From Turbatrix aceti (Eukaryota; Nematoda; Chromadorea; Rhabditida; Panagrolaimidae), in the NCBI GenBank assembly GCA_963969345.1, contig OZ017768.1:8084718-8148717 (forward strand): a DNA stretch of 64,000 bases. Reading direction: 5' to 3'. Every line of letters begins with the position of its first letter. The stretch's first letter is position 1. The notes beneath the pieces were generated by a model. The model worked only from the letters and a program-made list of their open reading frames with translations. It made no database searches and was not told the origin of the DNA. Shown here in pieces: positions 21,106-31,579 of this stretch. The position numbers and the translations under genes were made by a program.

Positions 21106-22230
21106 TCACCGCCCGGGTCCGGGAAGAGGACCATCGCCGCCAGTTTTAACAGGACCGGGTCCGGGAAGAGGACCATCGCCGCCAGTTTTAACGGGACCGG
21201 ATCCGGGAAGAGGACCATCGCCGCCAGCTTTAACCGGACCGGGTCCGGGAAGAGGAACATCGCCGCCAGTTTTAACAGGACCGGGTCCGGGAAGAGGAAC
21301 ATCGCCGCCAGTTTTAACAGGACCGGGTCCGGGAAGAGGACCATCGCCGCCAGTTTTAGCCGGACCGGGTCCGGGAAGAGGACCATCGCCGCCAGTTTTA
21401 ACGGGACCGGATCCGGGAAGAGGACCATCGCCGCCAGCTTTAACCGGACCGGGTCCGGGAAGAGGAACATCGCCGCCAGTTTTAACAGGACCGGGTCCGG
21501 GAAGAGGAACATCGCCGCCAGTTTTAACAGGACCGGGTCCGGGAAGAGGACCATCGCCGCCAGTTTTAACAGGACCGGGTCCGAGAAGAGGACCATCGCC
21601 GCCAGTTTTAACAAGACCGGGTCCGGGAAGAGGACCATCGCCGCCAGTTTTAGCCGGACCGGGTCCGGGAAGAGGACCATCGCCGCCAGTTTTAACGGGA
21701 CCGGATCCGGGAAGAGGATTATCGCCGCCAGCTTTAACGGGACCGGATCCGGGAAGAGGACCATCGCCGCCAGCTTTAACCGGACCGGGTCCGGGAAGAG
21801 GAACATCGCCGCCAGTTTTAACAGAACCGGGTCCGGGAAGAGGTCCATCGCCGCCAGTTTTAACGGGACCGGGTCCGAGAAGAGGACCATCGCCGCCAGC
21901 TTTAACCGGACCGGGTCCGGGAAGAGGAACATCGCCGCCAGTTTTAACAGGACCGGGTCCGGGAAGAGGTCCATCGCCGCCAGTTTTAGCCGGACCGGGT
22001 CCGGGAAGAGGAACATCGCCGCCAGTTTTAACAGAACCGGGTCCGGGAAGAGGTCCATCGCCGCCAGTTTTAACGGGACCGGGTCCGAGAAGAGGACCAT
22101 CGCCGCCAGCTTTAACGGGACCGGATCCGGGAAGAGGACCATCGCCGCCAGCTTTAACCGGACCGGGTCCGAGATTCAGACCATCGCCGCCAGTGATAAC
22201 AAAGATGAAGATGGGAAACAAGAAGTTCAT
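21106..22230 (-). CDS. Secreted 14-residue-repeat protein on the peptide-family promoter
   Basis: Encodes 374 residues. The signal-like start MNFLFPIFIFVIT matches the peptide family in its first residues and hydrophobicity. The rest is about 25 head-to-tail copies of a 14-residue motif close to VKTGGDGPLPGPGP, with variants such as Ser for Pro, Ala for Thr and Val for Gly. The leader (GTCTACA, slightly changed), the CATAAATACGAGCTCAGT box (about 22,270-22,286 on the forward strand) and the 3' TGTGATAAGAATAAATA block are those of the family. The minus-strand frame is chosen because it begins with the family signal peptide; the long plus-strand and other minus-strand frames exist only because the 42-bp unit lacks stops. 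The product could be a structural, silk-like or processed polypeptide. Confidence 0.7.
   Translation of the reverse strand: MNFLFPIFIFVITGGDGLNLGPGPVKAGGDGPLPGSGPVKAGGDGPLLGPGPVKTGGDGPLPGPGSVKTGGDVPLPGPGPAKTGGDGPLPGPGPVKTGGDVPLPGPGPVKAGGDGPLLGPGPVKTGGDGPLPGPGSVKTGGDVPLPGPGPVKAGGDGPLPGSGPVKAGGDNPLPGSGPVKTGGDGPLPGPGPAKTGGDGPLPGPGLVKTGGDGPLLGPGPVKTGGDGPLPGPGPVKTGGDVPLPGPGPVKTGGDVPLPGPGPVKAGGDGPLPGSGPVKTGGDGPLPGPGPAKTGGDGPLPGPGPVKTGGDVPLPGPGPVKTGGDVPLPGPGPVKAGGDGPLPGSGPVKTGGDGPLPGPGPVKTGGDGPLPGPGR
21112..22190. repeat. 42-bp tandem repeat, about 25 copies
   Basis: The unit runs GGACCGGGTCCGGGAAGAGG, then ACCATCGCCGCCAGTTTTAACA. Since 42 is divisible by 3 and no frame has a stop, several frames stay open on both strands. 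Variant order (GGATCC, AACATC, GTCCATC, GAGAAG) shows block duplications of several units. Confidence 0.95.
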
Positions 22231-22640
22231 TGTAGACAAATGTATCCAAAAGATATGGAATTTTGAAAACTGAGCTCGTATTTATGCGCTTCGGAGTTCA
22301 GAAATTTTGCTGTCACATGATAAACTCTCAAGTTTACAATGCAGCTTTTCCTGCAAAACAATCATTTTCCAATTTAATTCCGTTGATTTTGCAGAAGTTC
22401 AGTTTGCAAAATCTACAACGGGACATTTTTTTGTGCGTGCGTTAACGGAAATGCCATTAAAGCCCACTCTTTCTTCTTCTATTTTCTCAATTTGCTGAAG
22501 TCCAATATATTACAATCAAAGATGCAATAACATAAAAACTGTCCTTAAAAACTCAAAATGGATTTTCCGTGCAAATTTTGCTGCACATAAACTTCCGCAA
22601 TAAACATGAAATGCAAGCACAAATCCACAAAATTTGTGAT

Positions 22641-22768
22641 TGTACACCATCCTCCTCCTCGTTGCTTTCTTTACAACGACTGTTGCCGGCAATATTTTCA
22701 AAGATGTTCTTAATGCCGGAGGCGCGGGTCTGAAAGTTGTTAACGACGTAGTTGACATACTTGACTGA
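22641..22768 (+). pseudogene. Peptide gene lacking its start, NIFKDVL type
   Basis: Reads as the family signal peptide from the YTILLL position onward, then a mature part beginning NIFKDVLNAGGAGLKV and ending DILD. The start codon and the first four residues are missing. The preceding sequence is 3'-flank-like (ATGCAAGCACAAATCCACAA), and TGA lies just upstream in frame. It therefore looks like a recombinant joining a 3' flank directly to a coding body. Intact relatives are at 58,097 and in the array units. Confidence 0.7.
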
Positions 22769-22886
22769 TTCCGACTCTTGACTAAAAAACTGTTTAATTA
22801 ATGCGATAAGAATAAATAAAATGCAAGCTTAAAATTTGTGCATCTTACAATGGTATAAAAAATTAATCGTAAAAAATAAAACTGAC

Positions 22887-23125
22887 TTGGCAAGCTGAAC
22901 TTTGTTCTTGTGACCCATATTTTCGAACTTGCTCTCCTATGTGAACGCAACGCCATGGTTGGAGTAAAACATGATCTCTCGAGGCGACAGCCGAATGGCC
23001 TTGTCGTAATGCAGAGGCGAAATCTCGATTTTTGGTAAGCAGCGTTGCGGCGCTCGCCTTGATGACCTAAAAACACCGAGATAAACAATATAGAAGAATC
23101 GACAACAACTAACCTCATCTGACAT
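22887..23125 (-). pseudogene. Remnant of an STI1-like TPR gene (exons 1-2)
   Basis: Begins ATGTCAGATGAG with the same donor position as paralogues A-C, and the second exon keeps KNRDFAS and SPREI-like codons. It has frameshifting deletions and an in-frame TAG, and no later exons follow. It is a degraded 5' fragment of the family. Confidence 0.7.
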
Positions 23126-23458
23126 TTTGACTAAAAAAACGGCAAAATACAGCAGCGACAGAACACATAGATTCGCTTATTTTTGTGTTTTTGACACAAG
23201 CAAGTCTGAATTTGATGATTTTGACAGTTCTGACCAAAATTACCGCAACTTGTGTGTTTTATCTGTTCTGACTTTTTTGCAAACAAACAGAAAAATATTA
23301 AATTTGCTGACAAACACGAAATAATGCAAACCCCAACCCTGATTCGAAGATACTGGTGATACTGGATGTTTACGGTAAATTTTGTATACATCCACGAAAT
23401 TTGAACTTGCATTTTATTTATCACATTATTTAAACAGTTTTTCAATCATGAATCAAAA

Positions 23459-23611
23459 TCAGCCCAAGAAAAGGCCGCCAAGCAAGTCCTTTCCAACTTT
23501 CAAAGCACCGACTCCGAGATCAAGACCATCTTTCAGAAGATCGTCAGAGTCGGCGAAAGCTGTCGTCGTAAAGAAAGCAACGAGAAGGAGGATGGTGAAC
23601 AGGAAGTTCAT
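23459..23611 (-). CDS. Small secreted peptide precursor, DSDDLLKDG type
   Basis: Encodes the same 50-residue precursor as 10,609-10,761, with family leader, promoter box and 3' block. It is the minus partner of a head-to-head pair with the DRPVKEL gene at 24,045; at 10.6 kb the same peptide is paired with a different partner. The starts are 434 bp apart. Confidence 0.75.
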   Translation of the reverse strand: MNFLFTILLLVAFFTTTAFADSDDLLKDGLDLGVGALKVGKDLLGGLFLG

Positions 23612-24044
23612 TGTAGACAGGATTTATCCAAAAGATATGGAATTGTGAAAACTGAGCGCGTATTTATGTTCGCAAAACTTCAACAATTTTGCTGTCACAT
23701 CCGCAAAATGCTCTTTTCCCAGGTAAGAACCGATGGGATTTTTACAAATTTCACAGAAATCGGAGTGCTTTGATGAGAAACTCTCAAGTTTACAGTAGGA
23801 CTTTTCCTGCATTCCCATATTCTGCAGATTTTGCAAAGTTTGTATCGTTTTGCCGTACTGTAAACTTGAGAGTTTCTCATTAAAGCACTCCGATTGCTCT
23901 GAAATTTGTAAAAATCCCACCAGTTTTGTACCGGGAAAAAAGCACTTTGCGGATGTGACGGCAAAATTGTTGATCTTCTAGGAGCATAAATACGCGCTCG
24001 GTTTTCACAATTCCATATCTTTTGGATACTACACCCTGTCTACA
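23612..24044. promoter_or_regulatory. Bidirectional promoter region of a peptide gene pair
   Basis: A 433-bp palindromic spacer. Half-sites CTCAAGTTTACAGT and ACTGTAAACTTGAG enclose the centre, here with GGACTTTTCCTGCATTCCC on the minus-gene side, which is the opposite orientation to 10.9 and 12.4 kb. CATAAATA boxes serve both directions. Confidence 0.65.
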
Positions 24045-24167
24045 ATGAACTTCCTGTACACCATCCTCCTCCTCGTTGCTTTCTTTACAACGACTGTCGC
24101 CGGCGACCGTCCGGTTAAGGAATTGCCTTCAGAAGACGTTTTCCGCTATTTTGGCGGAAAACGTTGA
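24045..24167 (+). CDS. Small secreted peptide precursor, DRPVKEL type, ending GGKR
   Basis: Encodes the same 40 residues as 12,631-12,753: family signal peptide, then a mature part starting DRPVKEL and ending YFGGKR with its Gly-dibasic processing signal. The 5' flank has a 3-bp expansion (GGATACTACACCC) near the leader. The 3' TGTGATACGAATAAATAAAATGC block is kept. Confidence 0.72.
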   Translation: MNFLYTILLLVAFFTTTVAGDRPVKELPSEDVFRYFGGKR

Positions 24168-24718
24168 TTAATGACTGAAAAAATGTTTAAATAATGTGAT
24201 ACGAATAAATAAAATGCAAACGCAAATTCTGTTAATAATAGTTCTTCGATAAAAAAATTAATTGTAAAAAAAGTATGTTGGATTTTTTTCCTGAAAAAAC
24301 ATGCATCAGAGATCTGACATTAGACATTTTTTCAAATATATTTATAAGTTTAAATTCCATTTTAAAACTGACTGTAAATTGAATAAACAGATCGTATTTT
24401 AAGCCTAGATAAAAAAATGAAAAAAAAACCTAGGAACGTATTGCACGGTTAAATGCACGACATTTTGATGCAAATATGAATACAAAATGCAAATTGACGA
24501 AGGGTTTATAAACTCTACTAAAACGCCATTTTCCGCTTAGTTTGCATTACACAATTGTTTCCGGCGTTAATACATCGTCGGAAATCGTCGCCGCCGAAGT
24601 CTGCGACTTACCGGGCGACGACCACCGTAGTTGTGACGCCTCATTTTACTGCGGCTCGCCCTGGACGCGCGAAACAAATTTGCCGAGTTTGTCAACCGAT
24701 TGAGGCCGATCTTTGATA

Positions 24719-26332
24719 ATGCGCAACGCCACGGATTATGGTAATACGAACTCGAACACAACAGTAAAAGGTAAATCAATGCGAGGCAGTGTCCCATCGG
24801 TAAGTAATACTATTTTAGACTTTCCGAATACGAATGAAACGGAGCCTTTGCCCCCAGTTGTGCCGCCGTCGATTGCGCCGAACAATTCGACGTGGAAGAA
24901 TATAGGTAAGTTAATACTAGACAATGTTTTTACTGTAACTGATATTTTAGATCCGTTGAAAACTAATGAAACGAAGACTGTAGCCCCGACTATACCGCCG
25001 TTCGTTTTCCCGCCAAAAAATTATACAGGGAACAATGGAACGGTGCCTATTGAGCCGCATGTGCCGCTGCTGACTGAATTTCCAATGACAAATGGAACGC
25101 TGCAGACGAAGGCATCGCCGCTGACGTCGCCGCCGACATTGCTACAAACATCGCCGACGATGTTGTTGCTGACAAAGGCGCCGGAATTGCCGCCGGCATC
25201 GCTGCCTACATTTCGGACTGTATCGACGACGGAATGGACAAAAGAAGGGCATCCGGAAACACGGCCTGCATCGACAAAGACATCGCCGCCTGCTTCGACG
25301 AAGAAGTCTACGAAGACACCGCCGCGGACGTCGACAAAAGCATCGCCGGTGGTTTCGTCATTGGCAACGCCACCGACGCAAACGCAGCCTTTGTCTTCTA
25401 CAACAAAACAAGACACGCAGCCTACGAAGATTACTTCTACAAAATCAACAGACTCGGAAGAATCTCCTTACCCCTTTCCGCCGTTTCAGGCAACTCTGCC
25501 ACCACCGCAAAACAACACTACGTAAGTTATACAAAAATTAAACAACTGCCATCAACTTTTTTTTTAGGGCCCTGATCTTTGCTCTGGGAATCACTGTGGG
25601 CATCATCATCATTACAATCGCCGGATTCTGCTTTTTCTTCTTCTGTGTGTACAGAAAAGAGCAGGAAAAGCGGCGCATCTATGTCGAGCATGGAGCTGCC
25701 TTCAGCGGTTCTGGTCCTGTGAACTTCAGATTCGTGAAGTAGGAAATTTACTGGGATACGGTAACTTTCAGAACAATGCTGACGTTTTTTAGGAAATCGC
25801 CAAAACGCGTTCAACAAACAAAGACGCTCAAAAGGCCCAGACAATATCAAAATCCCGATCTCGCACCAAGCTACATTGAGCCTGAAAAGTTCGTCCATAA
25901 GGGTCACCTCGTCGTCGACAAGTACCAAGAGCCGGAATACGTAAGTTGCACAACAAAATATTCAGAAGCCGATTCTTTTGTTTCAGCGCCACGCTCTTGA
26001 GGATCAAACGCCTTCGACGAACGACGCGAATGCGAAGGTGTCGTGGCAGAGCAAGCACGAGGTCGTCGACTTTGGTGAAAACGTGGAAGAGGTCATTTCA
26101 AACCGGTCCCAAAATAAATGTACGTTCCATACAGAAAAAAGCATAGATAAGACATCCAAAAATTTCAGCAAAAACGAGGAATAGCACAATGAAGTCGACG
26201 GCACCTGGCAGCTCGATGCTTGAAACCGGAGACACAGCGGCCACGCAGTCCCTCGGCCTTCCGCTCGACAATGTAATGAAGATCAGCGGTGGCAACGCGA
26301 AAAAGAAGTCAGGTCGCTCGTTGAGAAAATGA
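24719..26332 (+). CDS. Mucin-like single-pass membrane protein
   Basis: Seven exons with continuous frame: 24,719-24,770, 24,819-24,905, 24,951-25,521, 25,568-25,738, 25,793-25,940, 25,987-26,119, 26,169-26,332; 441 residues from this ATG. The first 235 or so residues are rich in Pro, Thr and Ser with many Asn-X-Ser/Thr sites, as in an O- and N-glycosylated ectodomain. One transmembrane helix follows (ITVGIIIITIAGFCFFFF), then basic residues (RKEQEKRR) and a cytoplasmic tail of about 170 residues ending KKSGRSLRK. There is no signal peptide at this start, so an upstream exon (24,540-24,715 has Cys-containing open sequence) may be missing. No orthologue is recognised. Polyadenylation is likely near AATAAAA at 26,509. 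Confidence 0.65.
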
Positions 26333-26751
26333 TGGTGGCGTTGTCTTGTTACGTTGTACGCGTCTGCACACGCGTCTGATATGAATTGTTTTGACAATTG
26401 GAATTAGATTTTGGTTGATTATTTGTTTGTATATTTTTTGAAATATTTGTCCTGATAACAAGCTATGAGGATAAATATTGTGACTAATTTTTATAGTGGT
26501 TCAAAATCAAAATAAAAAATTTAGGATTAAATGAAGATATTTTTATTACTGGTTATCGATTTTTGACTTATTCGTGTTTGTTTTACTTGTATAGTAAATT
26601 TTAATTTAAAGTATCTTTCTGGGATAATTCGTCACCCTGATCAGAACTAATTCAAACTCCCGTCCGTGGAAATTTTTTTATTGTTTATCGACAGAATAAA
26701 TAAAAAACGTTCAATCAGAAACAAAAGCAAAATCGACATATCAACAAAAAA
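26333..26751. other. Convergent intergenic region
   Basis: AT-rich 3' flanks of the mucin-like gene and of TPR paralogue B. AATAAA motifs occur for both strands. No further gene or repeat copy is seen. Confidence 0.5.
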
Positions 26752-28879
26752 TTAATAACTCAACGGAACAAACTCGAACTCAACACTGTAAGTAAAACGG
26801 GAGGGTTTTCCAACATTCTGTGAACAACCGACGTAACCAAAGCGGGAAAACACCGTTCGACCAAAGTTCGAATTGTCAAAGAACTCGAAATTCGGGCTTT
26901 CGTGTCGGCGTCTCAATTCTGCGGTCATCAAGCCGTAATAGTCGTAGCACACATGTTGGTCCAGAGAAAAGTCGACGGTCAAGTCATCCGGCAGCTTGGC
27001 GATTTCGTTTTTACAGTGCTCGTAGGTATACTCCAAACAGGCCAAATTATAGAGAATCTGAAAAATGCGGAATCGCGTAAAACGAAATATTTAACACAAA
27101 GTTGTTTACAAACACACCGGCATTTCTTTGTGATACACAGTCATGAAGGTAATGTCTGTGGCATGCGTGAAGACAGTCCGTAGCGCTTGAATGAATTCGG
27201 TAATTGGAACAAAAGTATGATCGACTTCCAGTTCGATTGCGATCAATTCAGTTTCAGGCATTCTGTAAACGGATATCACCAGTAAAGTGAAAAAAAAAAT
27301 TTTGGAAAAACTTACCGAAGGCTGGAATTGGCCAAGAAAGGCATGACTTTGTACAACGGCAACGTATTTTTGCATGAAAGGGAATTGCGAAGAAAAACCA
27401 GACGGGTAGCCGCAAATCGCTTTTTCGCAAAAATTATCTGAAACAAAATCAACAGTAAGGATAGTCAAACATCCGTTTTTTCTGTTCGCGAACGAACCAC
27501 AATCATATTTTTTACATATTTTATACACAATTTAGTCCAAACTGGGCAAAAAACATAAATTTCGGTACTAAGCGTTTTCAATAACAGTTTCATTCTTTTT
27601 TATTGCTAGAGGCAATTTTGCTACTATTTGTCATTTATTGTCAAATAGTATCGATTTCGGCACTTTTAAACACAAACGCAAAAATTCGAATTCGTTTGCG
27701 AACGAACTCGGACAAACACGAACGTTCGCCCATTCCTGATTATAAAGTTACGAAATATAATTAAAACATACCTCAAAATCGTTGAAAGACTCCAACACGA
27801 AAAAAACCTGATCAAACTTTTTGTTTGAACCAACGGGAATGAGCTCGAAGAAGGAACGGGGGCCACTAAGGCTGTCGAGATACGGCATTTGACCGCGAAC
27901 AAAAGACAGAACAGCTTCGGTAGGCGGAGTTGAAGACATGTATGTAAACTCATCTAAAAAAGTGAAAATCATTGAATACCACAAAAGCACTGAAAAAAAA
28001 CGACTCACGCAGAAAACGTTGAGCTTTCTCCAGAATCCAATGCATGCAGCTCGGTGGCGGTGATTCCCAAACTACGAAAATACGAATAAATGGTGTTATC
28101 CAGGTGAAATAATCCCATTTCTTATCGGCGAAGGGTTCTCGAGGCGCATCGAGACTTGTAATGTGCAATGAAGCATTACTGCGAACAAAAGAAAGGTTGC
28201 CATTTTCCAGACGAACCGCGTAGTTGTCCATGAAATCGAGAAAATATTTCGTGATCGTTGGAGACGAATAGACGACGTTTTTGAACCGCTGTGCGAGATG
28301 AAACGTGTTTCGGTACCGAAACAACTGATAAAACATCGCAGTGATGTAGGCAGTACTGAGGGGCTTCCGGGGAACAGGACTCGGAGTGACATCAGTTTTG
28401 ACCGTTTTCTGAAGAATTTCGGTCATCTCAGCGACCTTCTTTGCCACATCCGGATTGTGATGCTCTGCCAGGGACTTTTCGTACCACTTGACAGCTTCCG
28501 TCGTGTTACCCAGCTTCGCATAGGCAGTTCCGGTGCGAGCCATGGCCCTAAAGATCAAAAATAGGCTGAAAACCAAAAAAAATGAAAAAAAACTGACTTG
28601 GAGAGCTGGATTTTGTTCTCCAATCCGAAATCCACGGCTTTCAAGCAGACAGCGATGCAGTCCTCGTACTTGCCCTCCTCCATGAACGCAGCGCCCTTGT
28701 TGGAGTAAAACGTGATCTCCCGAGGCGACAGAAGAATGGCCTCGTCGTAATGGCCGTGAGCAGCGGCGAAATCTCCCTTCTTGTAGGCAGCGTTGCCGCG
28801 CTCCTTCGCTTTGAGGGCCTAAATACACCAAAATGAATAAAAAAAATAAACTGAAACAACGACTTACCTCGCCCGACAT
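26752..28879 (-). CDS. STI1-like TPR protein with a novel C-terminal region (paralogue B)
   Basis: Seven exons: 28,879-28,868, 28,818-28,598, 28,547-28,009, 27,953-27,772, 27,437-27,316, 27,262-27,118, 27,057-26,752; 508 residues in a continuous frame. The N-terminus is almost identical to paralogue A, and all five clamp residues (Lys, Asn, Asn, Lys, Arg) are present, so binding to an EEVD-ending chaperone is expected. Exon 3 corresponds to exons 3 and 4 of A and C: the intron position is read through and adds eight residues. The C-terminal region has diverged more than the TPR. The intron at 27,438-27,771 contains a GTTCG-type dispersed repeat. Starts upstream of MSGE are possible but are not shared by A and C. 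Confidence 0.8.
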
Positions 28880-29142
28880 GTGAACGACAGAAAAGAATGG
28901 CGAAATGCCGCAGCGATAGGACAAACAAGTAAAGGAACCATCCAAATGTTTCGAAGAGAAATCATCTACCGTATGCATTATCGCGTTGGGAAAATTTATG
29001 TACGCACGCCAACAATCAATTGATCCGCGGGTGTTTTTGCCAATCGTGATTCTATCTTTTTTGTATATTTGTTGCCGTGTTTGTTTTTTATATAGTTGTA
29101 GATCCTTACTTTTGAATATCCGTTCATTTTAGGCTAATCGAA

Positions 29143-30618
29143 ATGCGCCCGCTATCTAATGCTTTCCATCGTAATGTAATCACGACTGTCATCAAAACGC
29201 AGGATCTCGAACACCTGAAACAGTTAATTATGTCTTCTCGGGAAATGTCGACCGCTTTTTATGCTTTCATGTTGAACGTCTACGTCATATACGACAACGA
29301 CAAAGTTTATCTTACTTTGGACCTCCGTAACCGTATCATTTTCCCGTTCAGAAGAAAAGATTGTTGGTGGTTTTCGCGTTTCTTTCGGAAACTTTGCATC
29401 TGGCGTATCCCATGCAGACTGAATCAGGCACTGTTTCGACAGATCGTTGCTTGTCAGGGTAAGTTTTTAAACTTGTTTGTTCCAAAATATGCAATTTATT
29501 TGTTTTTTAAGATTACTCTATTTTGGATGTTTCGATGGAGTATTATGTTCACCCAACGAAAACTTTTGTCAACATTAAATCAATCTCACGGCTCATAATC
29601 AACGATCGGCAGATACGAGAATTCAAGTCATGGATACCTCGCTTTGAATCGGTTCGTATCGTCGATTATTATTATTTTTATCGCCGAGTACAGGTTTGTT
29701 TTTTTAAATTGAAATTGGCTTGAAACGGTTCAAAAAATCTGCCCGACGGCCGGCTTTCCTAAATTTTGATGCCGAACTGCTGCGGCTTTGGTTTTTTATT
29801 TGAAAAAAAAAGTTTTGTTTTTTTAGAAAAACTTTTTTTTCGTTTTCGAAAAAAAACAATTGTTTCAATTGTTGAAAAAATCGCTCCGATCGGTAAAAAA
29901 ACATTAGGATCGAGAGCGGAAAAAAAACAGAAAAAAAGGAGCTAGTGGAGCGAAGAACAAAGGCAAATTTGGTTCAAAAAACACTGTGACAACTTTCTCT
30001 GGTTTTTATCATTGCCGTTCATTTTTGAGTAGATTTGTGGTTGGCTCTGAACTGAGTTAATTCTTATTTTAGGAAATACGGGACCCGCAACTGACTATTA
30101 TTGGATTAGAAAACAATAATGAATTCCCGTTCGCTGATATAGTTCGCTATTACAAACCCGAGCTTAAGGGAGTCCGAAATTTTGTCTTCGAATGGCGCGA
30201 AAAACTTTATCATGACAAAGATTTAAAAATATTGAAAGCGATGATCAGTAACCTGAACGTTCTCACCGGTTTCCGAAGGCCCAACATTGAGAACGTCACT
30301 ATGTTCGTCTCAATTGAGCTTATTTACTGTACTACCAAAACTTTTGGGCCAGCTCTCAAGAATCAGTACGACTGCATCGTGGCTCAACTCCTCCATATCC
30401 CAGAACGTATCAATGCCAAAGTCTATTTTACCATGAAATCCAATTTCAAATTCGGCAATCAAAATCCCCTGGATGTACTTGCTCCCTTGCTTCCTGCCGA
30501 TCAATTTGAACTGAAGTGTGAGGCTTCTGAACGGCATTCTGTGCTGACAATCACCAATCGACAAAGACGGCTCCTGGACAACGTTTATTTCCGTTTTCAG
30601 TGTAAAAATGATCTGTAA
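29143..30618 (+). CDS. TPR-less relative of the TPR-fusion family
   Basis: Three exons (29,143-29,458, 29,512-29,693, 30,073-30,618) give 347 residues in a continuous frame. TTTTAG lies just before the start (29,127-29,132), a likely trans-splice acceptor. The protein lacks the TPR. It starts with a stretch like the MFYPLL...YSSP...FLxFM region of paralogues A-C, and its second exon has the same size (182 nt) and phases (1 then 0) as exon 5 of B and C. I infer that it represents the C-terminal module alone. It lies head-to-head with paralogue B, with starts 264 bp apart. Function is unknown. Confidence 0.65.
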
Positions 30619-30912
30619 TTTTTGTTCAAATGTGTTCACTTGTTTTTAAATGGTTACTTTTATATCTTGATTGGATTTTTTGACAGAAGACTGGGGCCAA
30701 CGTTCGTGTTCAAAATTGAGCGAACATTATTTTTAAAATTTTTTGTTTGATTACGAACATTAAAAAAAAATTTTTTTTTGTTTGATCGCGAACAAATGCA
30801 ATTTTTTTTAACCGAAAAAACGAACAAAAATAAGGTAAAATTATGATTGCGGAATCATAATCATCATTTTTTGCCAAAAAAATAACAAAAAACATTCATA
30901 AAATTTTGCAAC

Positions 30913-31192
30913 GTCGCAAACTGGACTTTCTTCTCCAATCCGATATCCACGGCTTTCAAGCAGACAGCGATGCAGTCCTCGTACTTGCCCTCCTCCATGA
31001 ACGCAGCGCCCTTGTTGGAGTAAAACGTGATCTCCCGAGGCGACAGACGAATGGCCTTGTCGTAATGGCCGTGAGCAGCGGCGAAATCTCACTTTCTGTA
31101 GGCTGTGTTGCCACGCTCCTTCGCTTTGATGGCCTAAAAACACCAAAATGAACAAAAAATAAACTGAAACAACGACTTACCTTGTCCGACAT
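30913..31192 (-). pseudogene. STI1-like TPR fragment with stop codon
   Basis: Exon 1 (ATGTCGGACAAG) and exon 2 of the family are well preserved, but TGA replaces the codon after AYRK, the donor after exon 2 has decayed (GTTGCA) and no later exons follow. It is a recently truncated copy, closest to paralogue C in sequence (DIGLEKKVQFAT). Confidence 0.8.
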
Positions 31193-31579
31193 TTCAACGA
31201 CAAAAAACGACAGCAAAATACGGAAAAGATGGAACAAAGAAACTTTTGGGGCGAAAAGAGACAAACTCCCGAAACGAATAATATTACGGTATGTCGTAAC
31301 GTTCAAAACGTCATTTTTTGCATCTTTATTCGTCTGTCCTGTCACTGCATTTGTTTTTCACGCGTCGAAATGTCAATTTTTACAAAGTAGGTTTTTTTGG
31401 GATTTTGAAGATTTGAGGGAATTTTTGCGTTTTTTTGACTGAAATAGGCGACGTGTCCGACACCTTTCTGAAATTTAAAGTTTTTTTGTGGATTTGGAAA
31501 TTTAAGGGTTGAGGTTTTACCCTCATTTGATATTTTTATGACAAAGCAACATTTTTTTTATAGATTTTTGCGTCAAACT
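31193..31579. other. Intergenic region
   Basis: Divergent upstream DNA of the TPR fragment and of the acidic protein gene. TTTTTTTATAG at about 31,553-31,563 may be a trans-splice acceptor for the gene starting at 31,580. Nothing else is recognised. Confidence 0.4.

Noticed and set aside
21112..22190. CRISPR-like array
   Set aside because: Units are contiguous 42-bp direct repeats without variable spacers, in a eukaryotic context.
21047..22273. 408-codon plus-strand frame and 347-codon minus-strand frame across the 42-bp repeat
   Set aside because: They are open only because the 42-bp unit has no stops in these frames; neither begins with the family signal peptide.
24567..24797. Arg-rich minus-strand frame upstream of the mucin-like gene
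   Set aside because: No promoter, signal peptide or relative is seen; it is probably the shadow of 5' coding or untranslated sequence of the plus-strand gene.
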